Assembly (NCBI RefSeq): GCF_023184515.1
Contig: NZ_JAAHBP010000015.1
Span: 178,246-242,245 of the forward strand
Origin: Streptomyces sp. D2-8
GTDB lineage: Bacteria > Actinomycetota > Actinomycetes > Streptomycetales > Streptomycetaceae
Length of the DNA stretch: 64,000 nt
Reading direction: 5' to 3'
Shown here: positions 8,482-16,925 of the stretch, one piece after another
Layout: every line of letters starts with the position of its first letter
Position numbering within the stretch: the first letter of the stretch is position 1
Made by a program: the position numbers and the translations under genes
Notes under the pieces: model-generated
Database searches by the model: none
Told to the model about the DNA's origin: nothing
What the model saw: only the letters and a program-made list of their open reading frames with translations

Positions 8482-9723
8482 TCAGCCGCCGCAGGGGCAG
8501 CAGCAGTCGCACCCGTCGCAGTCGCAGTCCCGGCAGACGCCCTCGCGCTTCTTACGGGACCACGGCCCCTCGTACTCCTTGGCGCAGCACAGCTTGCAGG
8601 TGCAGCACAGGAGCCAGAACATCCCGCAGCCGGCCCAGAACCCCCGCCGGCGGGGCGGCTGCGGCACCGGTGCGCCCCCGCCGAAAGCGCCGCCGCCGAA
8701 TCCGCCCCCGCCGAACCCGTCACCGCCGTACGCGCCTCCCCCACCGGCGTACGGATGTCCGCCGCCCGCGTACGGGTGCTGCGGGGAGCCGTAGGGCCCC
8801 TGGGGCTGCTGTCCGTGGGGTCCCTGCGGTCCGTAGGGCCCGCCGCCCTGGTGGGAGGCGCACACCGGCACCGTCCCGAATGCCCGGTCCACCGAGCGCC
8901 GCAGTTCGTGCACGAGCAGCAGATGCACGAGCCGCGCGTCGGTGAACTCGGCGTCGCGCAGCGCGAGCCGCACCCCGTGCACGGCGTCGTCGGCGAGCCG
9001 CCGGACCTCCGGGAGGGAGGCACCGGTCGCCGCGATCGGGTTCCAGGCGCCTGACGCGGCGTCAGCGTGCAGGTCCTCCACGGCGTCCAGGAGGTGCGCG
9101 AGGCGGCCGAAGAGCCGCCCGGCCTCGGCGAGCGGCTGGGCGTTGTGCGGCCGGCCGGCGAGGACGGCCGTGTGCGCGAAGGCCGCGGCGGTCGCGGTCT
9201 CGGTCGGTTCGGTGACGGTCAGGAGCGGCGTCCCGGGCCCGGCCAGCGCCTCGATCCCGGCCTGCCGGTCCACGGCGTCGACCAGGAGAGCGGTGTCGAA
9301 TCCCACTGCGGTGCCGGTCCGGGCGCCGGCCGTGTCCCAGCTCGCGGCGACCCGGCGCGCGGCATGCGCCACCGGCCTGCGGGCCAAGAGCCCGTCACCG
9401 TCGATGACGTGGTCGCGCACCTTCGCCGAGGCCAGCACCAGGGAGACGGCCGCCGCGAGCCGGGCTCCCTCGCCGTGCGCGACGGAGGCGGTGCGCATGC
9501 CCCGCAGCGGGCACGGACCGGCCGTGCGCCGGTAGGTCCCGGCGCTCTCCGCCTGAGCCTCCGTCAAAACAGATATGAGCAGCCCGTCATAGTTCGTCAC
9601 TATCCGGGCGAACTGTCCGTGGTCACCGCGCAGTGCGAGGCAGAGCCCGCACAAATGCGCCATCCACTGGCTCGCGAGCTTCTCCCCGAGCCGGTGACTA
9701 CAGGGCCTGACGATTCCGAACAC
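8482..9723 (-). CDS. DUF5685 family protein with Cys-rich tail
   Basis: A 413-residue protein matching the DUF5685 family at its N-terminus (MFGIVRPCSHRLGEKLASQW, then HLCGLCLALRGDHG). The conserved Cys and His residues here suggest metal binding. The middle is a helical, Ala-rich region. The C-terminal ~120 residues change character: a Gly/Pro/Tyr-rich low-complexity linker followed by many cysteines (CRDCDCDGCDCCCPCGG at the end). The start is GTG 9723 behind GGGGGAG. The function is unknown. It is followed by the DUF1684 remnant, 30 bases downstream, and is divergent from sepF2. Confidence 0.8.
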   Translation of the reverse strand: MFGIVRPCSHRLGEKLASQWMAHLCGLCLALRGDHGQFARIVTNYDGLLISVLTEAQAESAGTYRRTAGPCPLRGMRTASVAHGEGARLAAAVSLVLASAKVRDHVIDGDGLLARRPVAHAARRVAASWDTAGARTGTAVGFDTALLVDAVDRQAGIEALAGPGTPLLTVTEPTETATAAAFAHTAVLAGRPHNAQPLAEAGRLFGRLAHLLDAVEDLHADAASGAWNPIAATGASLPEVRRLADDAVHGVRLALRDAEFTDARLVHLLLVHELRRSVDRAFGTVPVCASHQGGGPYGPQGPHGQQPQGPYGSPQHPYAGGGHPYAGGGGAYGGDGFGGGGFGGGAFGGGAPVPQPPRRRGFWAGCGMFWLLCCTCKLCCAKEYEGPWSRKKREGVCRDCDCDGCDCCCPCGG

Positions 9724-10013
9724 AACGCTCCCCCGAGCTTCGTAACGACGTTGAGCTGCGGCATCGTATCGGCCTCCGCATTCACCCGTACGCCCCGGCC
9801 GTCACCCGTACGCCGAGAAGAATCATATTTCACTCACAGTCAGCAGCCGTTTGGGAAACGCCCCTTGGGACACACGGACTCTCGACGGATTCGCTGTGCA
9901 CCAGTACCGTCACAAACCCCCCGTGCGGCGTCTATCCACTTGGCGCGCCATCCGCATCATGGACGACCATAGGGATGCGGAAAGCAGAAAGACCGCTGTG
10001 AGAGGAGGCGTCC
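9724..10013. other. Divergent intergenic region, DUF5685 gene / sepF2
   Basis: About 290 bases containing the promoters of the two divergent genes. The sepF2 side has a strong ribosome site (GAGGAGG, 5 bases before ATG 10014). No repeat or operator was recognised. Confidence 0.4.
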
Positions 10014-10451
10014 ATGGGATCGGTACGCAAGGCAAGTGCCTGGCTTGGCCTCGTCGACGACAACGAAGACGAGCGTTACTACGACGACGACTACTCCGAC
10101 GGGACCGAGCCCGGGGAGGCCTGGGTCACCGATCCGCGTGTCAAGGTGGCCTCGGACGTCGCCGAGGAGAAGGGCCGCCGCATCGGCACGGTGACCCCGG
10201 ACAGCTTCCGGGACGCGCGCGCCATCGGCGAGCTGTTCCGCGAGGGCGTGCCGGTGATCATGAACCTCACGGCCATGGAGGCCTCCGACGCCAAGCGCGT
10301 GGTCGACTTCGCGGCCGGGCTGATCTTCGGCCTGCGCGGTTCGATCGAGAGAGTGTCGACCCGCGTGTTCCTGCTGACCCCGGCCAACACGGAGATCGTC
10401 AACGGCGATCCGGCCGCGCACCGCACGGACGGCTTCTTCAACCAGAGCTGA
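10014..10451 (+). CDS. sepF2: SepF-like cell division protein (SepF2 paralogue)
   Basis: A 145-residue SepF family protein. An N-terminal amphipathic segment (MGSVRKASAWLGLVDD) probably binds membrane. An acidic linker follows, then the SepF fold from about residue 55 to 128 (VTPDSFRDARAIGELFREG, VPVIMNLTAMEASDAKR, VDFAAGLIFGLRGSIERVS). SepF anchors and bundles FtsZ. Streptomyces carry a main sepF in the division cluster plus extra copies; this one stands alone between unrelated genes, so it matches the SepF2 paralogue of S. coelicolor (SCO1749, from memory). It has a strong GAGGAGG site and a terminator directly after the stop. Confidence 0.9.
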   Translation: MGSVRKASAWLGLVDDNEDERYYDDDYSDGTEPGEAWVTDPRVKVASDVAEEKGRRIGTVTPDSFRDARAIGELFREGVPVIMNLTAMEASDAKRVVDFAAGLIFGLRGSIERVSTRVFLLTPANTEIVNGDPAAHRTDGFFNQS

Positions 10452-10476
10452 GGCAGGGCCGCTCACCGGCCCTGCC
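10452..10476. terminator. Bidirectional terminator between sepF2 and the acyl-CoA dehydrogenase gene
   Basis: A 9-10 base-pair stem (10452-10461 with 10467-10476) immediately follows the sepF2 stop and lies 25 bases before the convergent gene's stop. Confidence 0.8.
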
Positions 10477-10500
10477 CCCGCGCAGGGTTACCGGACCGGC

Positions 10501-11691
10501 CTACCGGAAGGCATCGAGTCCGGTGAGCGCCTTGCCCAGCACGAGCTGGTGCATCTCGACGGTGCCCTCATAGGTGAGCACCGACTCGAGGTTCGTCGCG
10601 TGCCGCATGACGGGATATTCGAGCGAGATCCCGTTGGCGCCGAGAATGGTCCGGGCCGTGCGGCAGATCTCGATCGCCTCCCGGACGTTGTTGAGCTTGC
10701 CGAAGCTGACCTGCTCGGGACGCAGACGGCCGGCGTCCATACGCCGCCCCAGATGATGGGCGAGCAGAATCCCCTTGTGCAGTTCGACCGCCATGTCGGC
10801 GAGTTTGGCCTGGGTGAGCTGGAAGCCGCCGATGGGCCGCCCGAACTGCTCCCGTGACTTCGCATAGTCGACCGCGGCCTCGAAACTGCTGCGGGCCGCG
10901 CCCATGGCGCCCCAGACGATTCCGTACCGGGCGTGGGACAGACAGCCGAGGGGTCCGCGCAGGCCGGTGACCTCCGGGAGGACGGCGTCGGCGGGCAGCC
11001 GTACGTCGTCGAGCACGAGCTCGCTGGTGACCGACGCCCGGAGGGACCACTTGTGCTTGATCTCGGGTGCGGAGAATCCGCCGCTGTCGGTGGGCACCGC
11101 GAACCCGCGGATTCCGTCGTCGGTCTGCGCCCATACGACGGCGACGCCGGCGACCGACCCGTTGGTGATCCACATCTTGCGGCCGTTGAGGACCCAGTCG
11201 GAGCCGTCGCGCTTGGCGTACGTCCGCATGGAGGCGGGGTCGGAGCCGTGATCGGGCTCGGTGAGCCCGAAGCAGCCGATGACCTCGCCGGCGGCCATGC
11301 CCGGCAGCCACTGCTGCTTCTGCTCCTCGCTGCCGAACCGGTGGATCGCGTACATGGCGAGGGAGCCCTGCACGGAGACGAGGGAACGGATGCCGGAGTC
11401 GGCGGCCTCCAGCTCCAGGCAGGCGAGCCCGTACTGCACGGCGGACGCACCGGCACAGCCGTACCCGTCCAGGGACATCCCGAGGGCACCGATGCCGCCG
11501 AGCTCCTTGGCCAGCTCCCCGATACCCGGCAGCTCCCCCTTCTCGTACCACTCGGCGACATACGGCAGCACCCGGTCCGCGGCCCAGGCCCGCACGGTGT
11601 CCCTGATCCCGAGGTCCTCCGGCTCCAGCAGGTCGTCCAGGCCGAGGGGATCGGCAGGATCAAAGGGAGGCAGCTTGGACGAACCGGACAT
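10501..11691 (-). CDS. gcdH: Acyl-CoA dehydrogenase, glutaryl-CoA dehydrogenase type
   Basis: A 396-residue FAD-dependent acyl-CoA dehydrogenase. The sequence follows glutaryl-CoA dehydrogenases closely: VQGSLAMYAIHRFGSEEQK, GCFGLTEPDHGSDPASM (FAD/substrate loop), KMWITNG, RYGIVWGAMGAARS, and the catalytic base region TYEGTVEMHQLVLGKALTG. It would oxidise and decarboxylate glutaryl-CoA to crotonyl-CoA in lysine/tryptophan breakdown, though other short-chain acyl-CoA substrates are possible. The start is ATG 11691 with GGAGGG upstream; the open frame to 11778 lacks a good ribosome site. It is a single gene with a small palindrome in its promoter. Confidence 0.9.
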   Translation of the reverse strand: MSGSSKLPPFDPADPLGLDDLLEPEDLGIRDTVRAWAADRVLPYVAEWYEKGELPGIGELAKELGGIGALGMSLDGYGCAGASAVQYGLACLELEAADSGIRSLVSVQGSLAMYAIHRFGSEEQKQQWLPGMAAGEVIGCFGLTEPDHGSDPASMRTYAKRDGSDWVLNGRKMWITNGSVAGVAVVWAQTDDGIRGFAVPTDSGGFSAPEIKHKWSLRASVTSELVLDDVRLPADAVLPEVTGLRGPLGCLSHARYGIVWGAMGAARSSFEAAVDYAKSREQFGRPIGGFQLTQAKLADMAVELHKGILLAHHLGRRMDAGRLRPEQVSFGKLNNVREAIEICRTARTILGANGISLEYPVMRHATNLESVLTYEGTVEMHQLVLGKALTGLDAFR

Positions 11692-11715
11692 GATCGACAC
11701 CCTCCGAGACTCTTT

Positions 11716-11732
11716 AACTAGCACCGCTAGCC
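11716..11732. promoter_or_regulatory. Candidate operator palindrome upstream of the acyl-CoA dehydrogenase gene
   Basis: CTAGC-ACC-GCTAG (11718-11730) lies 27-39 bases upstream of the start codon of the 10501-11691 gene. On the minus strand a TAGCGT hexamer at 11737-11742 could be a -10 element just ahead of it. The size and position fit a TetR- or MarR-type operator, but no regulator gene is adjacent. Confidence 0.45.
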
Positions 11733-11931
11733 AAGACGCTACGGCGTCCACCCACCCACGCACCACCCGTAGTGCCAACTGAGACGTGAACCCGCCCGTC
11801 GGGCGCAGCCCAGGAGGGCCCCGTGCCCGAAGACCGCGCCACCGTGAGCCGCCGACGGTGTGGTACCACCACGGGCGCCCCCTGCCCCTCGGCCGACCGT
11901 TACGGGCGGCGCGTGGGAGGGCGGAGGGGCG

Positions 11932-13533
11932 TCACACCGAGACGCGTGAGTCCGCCGCGTCCCTCGGGGCGGGAAGCTCCACCGACTCCGACTCACACTG
12001 CATGACCCGCGGCAACCGCAACGCCATCGCCGCCCCCAGCAGCAACAACCCCGCGCTCACCAGCAGCGTCACATGCAGCCCGTGCACGAACGCATCCCGG
12101 GCGGCATGCCGCAGAGCGGCACCGGCAGACCCGCCCAGCTGCGCGGCAACCTCGTACGCCTCCCCCAGCGAATGCCCCGCCGAGGAGGACGCCGACGCCG
12201 GAACCCCCGCCACACCCGACAGCCCGGGCGCGTACGCCGCGTTCATCACCGTGCCGAGCAGCGCGATCCCGATCCCGGCCCCGAGCTGGTACGACGTCTC
12301 CCCGATCGCCGCCGCCCCACCGGCCTGCTCCTGCGGAGCCTCGCTCAGCATCGACTCGTACGCCCCGAACAGCGTCGTCTCCAGCCCGAAGCCGAGCAGC
12401 ACGAAACCACTCAGCATCAGCGCACAGTCGTCCGTCCGGCCCAGCGCCGTCAGCAGCACCACCGCGAACGCCGTGAGGCAGAACCCGGCGCACACCATCC
12501 GCCGCGGCCCGAACCGCCGCAGCATCCGCGCCCCGGCCAGCCCGGCCGCCATCGCCGCGAACGTCAGCGGCAGCAGCCGCAGACCGGTCTCCAGCGGCGA
12601 CAGCCCGAGCACCAGTTGCAGGTACTGGGCCGCGATCAGCTCCAGCCCCACCAGCGCGAGCATCGCGAGAACGATGCACCCGACAGACGTGCTGAACGCC
12701 GGCCGCGCGAACATCCTGAGGTCCACCAGCGGATACGTCCGCCGCCGCTGCCGCCGTACGAAGCCGGCCAGCAGCCCGGCACCCACCACCAGCGGCAGCA
12801 CCGTGAGCAGACTGCCCACCGACTCCCCGCTGCCGAGCCGCTTCACGCCCAGCACGACACCGAACAGCCCGGCCGCCGCCATCAGCGCACCGACCACGTC
12901 CCAGGGGCCCTTGCCGTCACCCTTCGACTCGGGCAGCAGCAGCCGTCCCACCGGGAGGCTGACCAGCATCAACGGAATGTTGACGAGGAACACCGAGCCC
13001 CACCAGAAGTGCTCCAGCAGGAAGCCGCCGAGCAGCGGACCGACCGCCGCGCCCACCGCGGCCACGGCACTCCAGATGCCGATCGCGAGCGCCCGCTCGC
13101 GCCGGTCCGGAAAGACCTGCCGCAGGATCGACAGGGTCGCGGGCATGATCATCGCGCCGCCCACGCCGAGCAGCGCCCGCGCCACGATCAGCACATGGGC
13201 GGTGTCGGCCAGGGCCGCGAGGCCGGAAGCGACGCCGAACAGCGCGTAGCCGAGGAGCAGGACTCTTCGGCGGCCGATGCGGTCGCCCAGCGTGCCGAAA
13301 AGGATCAGCAGCGAGGCGCAGACCAGTGGGTAGACGTCGACGATCCAGAGCAGCTCCATCCCGCCGGGCTTCAGGTCCTCCGTGACGGCGGGGACCGCCA
13401 CGTGCAGCACGGTGGCGTCGACGGCGACCAGCAGCAGGCTGACGCAGAGGACGACGAGAACCACCCAGCGGTTGGCACCGGCCCCGGCCGCCCGACGGCG
13501 CAGCGCAGCACCGGCCGTGGTCGTCCCGGACAT
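11932..13533 (-). CDS. MFS transporter, DHA2 (EmrB/QacA) family drug exporter
   Basis: A 534-residue protein with about 14 predicted transmembrane helices, the hallmark of the DHA2 drug:proton antiporters. Visible family motifs are the helix-1 motif D1 (LLLVAVDATVLHVAVPAV), motif A after helix 2 (GTLGDRIGRRRVLLLG) and motif C in helix 5 (GAAVGPLLGGFL). The start is ATG 13533, preceded by GGGAGG with 7-base spacing; the open frame to 14040 is upstream noise. It is divergent from a mannosyltransferase gene, and no regulator gene lies next to it. The substrate cannot be inferred. Confidence 0.9.
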   Translation of the reverse strand: MSGTTTAGAALRRRAAGAGANRWVVLVVLCVSLLLVAVDATVLHVAVPAVTEDLKPGGMELLWIVDVYPLVCASLLILFGTLGDRIGRRRVLLLGYALFGVASGLAALADTAHVLIVARALLGVGGAMIMPATLSILRQVFPDRRERALAIGIWSAVAAVGAAVGPLLGGFLLEHFWWGSVFLVNIPLMLVSLPVGRLLLPESKGDGKGPWDVVGALMAAAGLFGVVLGVKRLGSGESVGSLLTVLPLVVGAGLLAGFVRRQRRRTYPLVDLRMFARPAFSTSVGCIVLAMLALVGLELIAAQYLQLVLGLSPLETGLRLLPLTFAAMAAGLAGARMLRRFGPRRMVCAGFCLTAFAVVLLTALGRTDDCALMLSGFVLLGFGLETTLFGAYESMLSEAPQEQAGGAAAIGETSYQLGAGIGIALLGTVMNAAYAPGLSGVAGVPASASSSAGHSLGEAYEVAAQLGGSAGAALRHAARDAFVHGLHVTLLVSAGLLLLGAAMALRLPRVMQCESESVELPAPRDAADSRVSV

Positions 13534-13784
13534 GTACGTACCTCCCAGATGTTCCCTCGCGATCGGCGGGCTAGCGGGGTGGGGGACGCCCCCGCGACTC
13601 GGCCGGAGAGGAGCGGTGGTCTCCGGCCCGCGCAAAACGAAAAGCGAGTGACACGTCAGAGTACGCGAGTCCCGGTGGGAGACCAGTGGCGGACCTCTCA
13701 CACCTCCGGCGGAAAGATGTGGCGTACGCCACTCTCCCCTACGTCGTCCACGCCCCACCCGGCCGGGTGGTTCCGGACCGGGTC

Positions 13785-13790
13785 GATAAT
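13785..13790 (+). promoter_or_regulatory. -10 element for a leaderless transcript
   Basis: GATAAT sits exactly seven bases before the GTG start at 13798, and no Shine-Dalgarno sequence lies between. This spacing puts transcription start at or next to the start codon. Confidence 0.6.
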
Positions 13791-13797
13791 CGGGCGC

Positions 13798-14985
13798 GTG
13801 ACCGATCTTGAGACGCGCGCGGTCCCGTCCCGTGCCGGGGCGCTGCGCCGGGCGGCCCCGGCGCTCGCCGGGTACGCGGCCGTCCGCGCCCTGGGCCTGC
13901 TCGCCCTGTTCGTGTGGAGCGCGGCGCGGGACAAGAGCGCGTACACGCTGCTGACCGCTCGCTGGGACGCGCTCTGGTACGCCAGGGTCGCCGATCTCGG
14001 CTACGGCTACGAGGTGCGGCTGGCGAACGGAGACGTGCACTCGAACCTGGCGTTCTTCCCGCTGCTGCCCTGGCTGGAGCGGCTGGTGGCGGCGGTGTCG
14101 CCGCTGTCGTACGCGGACGGGGGCTTCGTCGTCAGCCTGTTCGCCTCACTCGCCGCGGCCTGGGGGATCTTCGCGGTGGCGGACCAGGTGTACGGCCGCC
14201 GGGCCGGGGTGTGCGCGGTGCTGCTGTGGGCCGTCCTGCCGGTCGGAATCGTGCAGTCGATGGCCTACAGCGAGTCCCTGTTCACGGCGCTCGCCGCGTG
14301 GTCGCTGTACGCGGTGCTGACCGGCCGCTGGGTGACGGCGGGCACGCTGGCCCTGCTGGCGGGCCTGACCCGTCCGGTGGGACTGGCCGTGGTGGCGGCG
14401 GTGTGGGTGGCGGCGGTGGCCTCCTTCGTACGGGAAAGGCGTGCGACCGGCCCGGACGCGCCCGACGCCCCGGTCGGCCCCGGAACCCGGGCCCGGCGAG
14501 TCCTCGGCATGCTCCTGGCCCCCCTCGGCACCGCCGGCTACGTGCTCTGGGTCGGCCACCACACCGGCAAGGGCCCGCTGGGCTATCTGGACGTCCAGGC
14601 CGGATGGCGCAACGGTTTCGACGGCGGCTACGCCTTCGCCCGGTTCGTCGCCGAGAAGTTCACGTCGTTCCCGGCGGCTCTGGCCGGCGTGGGACTGATC
14701 CTCGGGGTCGCGTCAGTCGTCTGGCTGTATGTGACCGGAGTACGTCAGCGCCAGCCGCTGCCACTGCTGGTCTACAGCGGGGTCGTGACCGCGCTCGCCC
14801 TGTGCGCGTCGAGCTACTTCGGCTCGAAACCGCGTCTGCTGCTGCCCGCCTTCCCCTTGCTGCTGCCCCTCGCTCTGGCTCTGGCCAGGGCGCGTATCCG
14901 CAGGTCAGCGGCGGTGCTCGGGTGCGTGGCGGTGGCCAGTGCGCTGTACGGGGCGTTCTGGCTCAACGGCTCCGGTCCGCCCTGA
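13798..14985 (+). CDS. PIG-V-like integral membrane mannosyltransferase
   Basis: A 395-residue multi-spanning membrane protein (about nine to ten helices). After the first helix it carries RWDALWYARVADLGYGYE followed by HSNLAFFPLLPWLERLV, the Trp-Asp motif and Phe-Phe-Pro loop typical of the PIG-V/GPI mannosyltransferase-like GT-C family. In actinobacteria such enzymes move sugar from polyprenyl-phosphate donors to lipids or proteins on the outer face of the membrane. The start GTG 13798 has no ribosome site and follows a GATAAT box by seven bases, so the gene is probably leaderless. It is followed by a PAP2 phosphatase gene on the same strand. Acceptor and sugar are unknown. Confidence 0.75.
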   Translation: MTDLETRAVPSRAGALRRAAPALAGYAAVRALGLLALFVWSAARDKSAYTLLTARWDALWYARVADLGYGYEVRLANGDVHSNLAFFPLLPWLERLVAAVSPLSYADGGFVVSLFASLAAAWGIFAVADQVYGRRAGVCAVLLWAVLPVGIVQSMAYSESLFTALAAWSLYAVLTGRWVTAGTLALLAGLTRPVGLAVVAAVWVAAVASFVRERRATGPDAPDAPVGPGTRARRVLGMLLAPLGTAGYVLWVGHHTGKGPLGYLDVQAGWRNGFDGGYAFARFVAEKFTSFPAALAGVGLILGVASVVWLYVTGVRQRQPLPLLVYSGVVTALALCASSYFGSKPRLLLPAFPLLLPLALALARARIRRSAAVLGCVAVASALYGAFWLNGSGPP

Positions 14986-15199
14986 CCCGCTGTGAGCGTC
15001 AGGGGAATTCAGCGCCATCCCCCGGTGAACGAATTCAAAAGCGCAATAAAACCCGCTTCCGGAATGATCAAAGGAATTGAAGGCCGCAGCGGCCGACGAT
15101 TGCGGATTCGCTGGAAATAAACCTCCTCCTGAGAGGAATCCCACATCACATCGTCATCACAAAGCCGTTGATTCGCCCGGGATCCGAGCTCACTCGCTG
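14986..15199. other. AT-rich intergenic region
   Basis: Around 15020-15170 the sequence is clearly less GC-rich than its neighbours. A minus-strand frame (14905-15144) has a GGAGG-like stretch upstream but no recognisable protein and is not accepted. No hairpin terminator was seen after the 14985 stop. Confidence 0.35.
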
Positions 15200-15205
15200 T
15201 AACGT
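15200..15205 (+). promoter_or_regulatory. -10 element for a leaderless transcript
   Basis: TAACGT, matching the TANNNT actinobacterial -10 pattern, ends seven bases before the GTG start at 15213, with no ribosome site between. Confidence 0.6.
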
Positions 15206-15212
15206 CGATTGG

Positions 15213-16208
15213 GTGCGTACCGAACCGAAGCTCACCCGTCTGGACCGGGTGTTCGCCCGGCTGGACCGTGAGCCGGAACGACCGGCCCACATCGATGTGC
15301 CGAAGATGAGCAGGCACCGCATCGTGCTCTTCGCGGCGACCCTGGCCTTCTACGGCGCGATCGTGTGGGCCGTGGTGATCACGTCCTGGCTGGTCCGGCT
15401 CGACTGGCAGGTCATGTTCTTCCGCCCGTACCAGCAGTGGTCGGAGATCCACTGGTTCGTCGACTACTACGTGGTCCTCGGCCAGCGCGGCCCGACGGCG
15501 GTGATGGTCGCGGCCTGGCTGGGCTGGCGCTCCTGGCGTCAGCACACCCTGCGGCCGCTGCTCGCGCTCGGCGTCTCGCTGCTGCTGCTCAACATCACGG
15601 TCGGCGCCGCCAAGTACGGCATGGGCCGCCTGGGACCGCACTACGCGACCTCGATCGGCTCGAACGAGATGTGGCTCGGCGGCGATATATTTCCGAGCGG
15701 TCACACCGCCAACGCCGTGGTGACCTGGGGAATCCTGGCCTATCTGGCCTCCACCGCGAGAGCGCAGCGCTGGCTGTCCGCGGTGTCCGCGGTGACGTCG
15801 CTCGGCGTCGGGATGGCCACCGTCTACCTCGGTACGCACTGGCTGAGCGATGTGCTCCTCGGCTGGACCGCGGGTCTGCTGATCCTGCTCGGCCTGCCGT
15901 GGTTCGAGCCGCTGATCGCCCGCGCCGAGGACGCCATCTTCGACCTGCGCGACCGTCTGCGGGCCCGCAGGCGCGGCACCCCGGCCGTCCCGGCCGGCGC
16001 GCCGCCCGTGGTGGTCACGCCGCTTCCCGCCGACCGTGACGACGTCGCGGCCCGCTCGTCCCGGGCCACGGCCTGCCTGGCGCCGGGGCCGCACACGGTC
16101 CGCTCGGAGCGCGTGCCGATCACCCCGGCCGGCAGCTGCCGCACGCCGCACGCGGAGCGCCACCCACGCGGTTCCACCCCGTCGGCCCGGCCTCTGACGG
16201 GCGGCTGA
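15213..16208 (+). CDS. PAP2 family membrane phosphatase
   Basis: A 331-residue membrane protein with about five or six helices. The three signature motifs of the type 2 phosphatidic acid phosphatase superfamily are complete: KYGMGRLGP (Lys134, Arg139, Pro142), PSGHTAN (161-167, His164 proton donor) and GTHWLSDVLLG (His209 nucleophile, Asp213). It would dephosphorylate a lipid phosphate such as phosphatidate, undecaprenyl diphosphate or a sugar-lipid at the outer membrane face. The C-terminal ~80 residues are a basic, Pro-rich cytoplasmic tail. The start GTG 15213 has a leaderless promoter and no ribosome site. The preceding PIG-V-like gene also handles lipid-linked sugars. Confidence 0.88.
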   Translation: MRTEPKLTRLDRVFARLDREPERPAHIDVPKMSRHRIVLFAATLAFYGAIVWAVVITSWLVRLDWQVMFFRPYQQWSEIHWFVDYYVVLGQRGPTAVMVAAWLGWRSWRQHTLRPLLALGVSLLLLNITVGAAKYGMGRLGPHYATSIGSNEMWLGGDIFPSGHTANAVVTWGILAYLASTARAQRWLSAVSAVTSLGVGMATVYLGTHWLSDVLLGWTAGLLILLGLPWFEPLIARAEDAIFDLRDRLRARRRGTPAVPAGAPPVVVTPLPADRDDVAARSSRATACLAPGPHTVRSERVPITPAGSCRTPHAERHPRGSTPSARPLTGG

Positions 16209-16240
16209 CCAGGGGCCGGTGCGCGCCCCCGTCCGGCATG

Positions 16241-16278
16241 GCGAAGGCCCCGGATCCGTTCGGAACCGGGGCCTTCGC
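16241..16278. terminator. Bidirectional terminator
   Basis: A 13-base-pair perfect stem (16241-16253 with 16266-16278), with a further short inner stem in its 12-base loop, lies between the convergent PAP2 and I78 genes, 7 bases from the I78 stop. Confidence 0.85.
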
Positions 16279-16284
16279 CGGGTA

Positions 16285-16500
16285 TCAGCCCTTCCAGGCC
16301 CGCGCCACCCGGCCGCCCTTGACCTCGAAGTTCAGCCGGCCCACGCGGTACTCCATCGTGATGATCGCCCCCGGCTGCAGCGCACGCACCGTCGCCCAGC
16401 CGCGCTCGCGCGCGAGGCGTTCGGCCCTGCCGGCCTCCAGGCCGACATAGGTGTCCGGGCTGTCGTCGGGTTCCGCGGAAGGTGTCGGAGTCGGTGCCAT
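16285..16500 (-). CDS. I78 family peptidase inhibitor
   Basis: A 71-residue protein matching the proteinase inhibitor I78 family: YVGLEAGRAERLARERGW followed by RALQPGAIITMEYRVGRLNF and EVKGGRVARAWKG. Members are small folds of the potato inhibitor I type that block serine proteases through an exposed loop. The first 18 residues are Pro/Ser-rich and no signal peptide is evident, so it is probably cytoplasmic. It stands alone, convergent with the PAP2 gene. Two secreted serine proteases lie about 9 kb away, but a functional link is only a guess. Confidence 0.85.
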   Translation of the reverse strand: MAPTPTPSAEPDDSPDTYVGLEAGRAERLARERGWATVRALQPGAIITMEYRVGRLNFEVKGGRVARAWKG

Positions 16501-16925
16501 GCCGCCACGCTATGTCCTGGCCGGCCGACCAGGGAAGTCCGGGTCCGTGGCTGGTCACTGTCCGCCTCCGGTCACGCTTCTGTCACAAGATCACGACAGG
16601 AGTTTCGGGCGCTGCCCGTCACACGGACGAGCGGTTCCGTACGCCTTCCGCAGGCATTCGATCGTAATTCCCGCGTGTCACATGAGCTCATGGAAAAGCC
16701 CGGCGGAAAATGCCGGGAGAAGGGCCTGCGGGGCTCCGTTCCTTTCCGGTGCCGCACCGACCCGGCGGAGTCGGCGCGGCAGAGAAAATGCATGGCTTCG
16801 GCACTCAGAGGCCGGTACGCCCCCTGTCGGAGCGCGCGGCGGCGCGAGCATCATGGCGTGAGCTCGCGGGTAGGGCGCGGGCTGCGGCGGGCCCGGTACG
16901 CGATGAGCGAAGGGGCGAGCGAGCG

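Noticed and set aside
11823..12005. Plus-strand 60-codon frame with a good AGGAGG site before GTG 11823
   Set aside because: It is very Arg/Pro-rich, matches nothing I know, and overlaps the end of the MFS gene antisense. It could still be a small protein.
12073..13797. N-terminal extension of the mannosyltransferase frame back to 12073
   Set aside because: The frame is open only because it is antisense to the MFS gene; its composition is Gln/His/Arg-rich and the membrane protein clearly begins at 13798.
14905..15144. Minus-strand 79-codon frame downstream of the mannosyltransferase gene
   Set aside because: It overlaps that gene antisense, has an unconvincing composition and no family resemblance.
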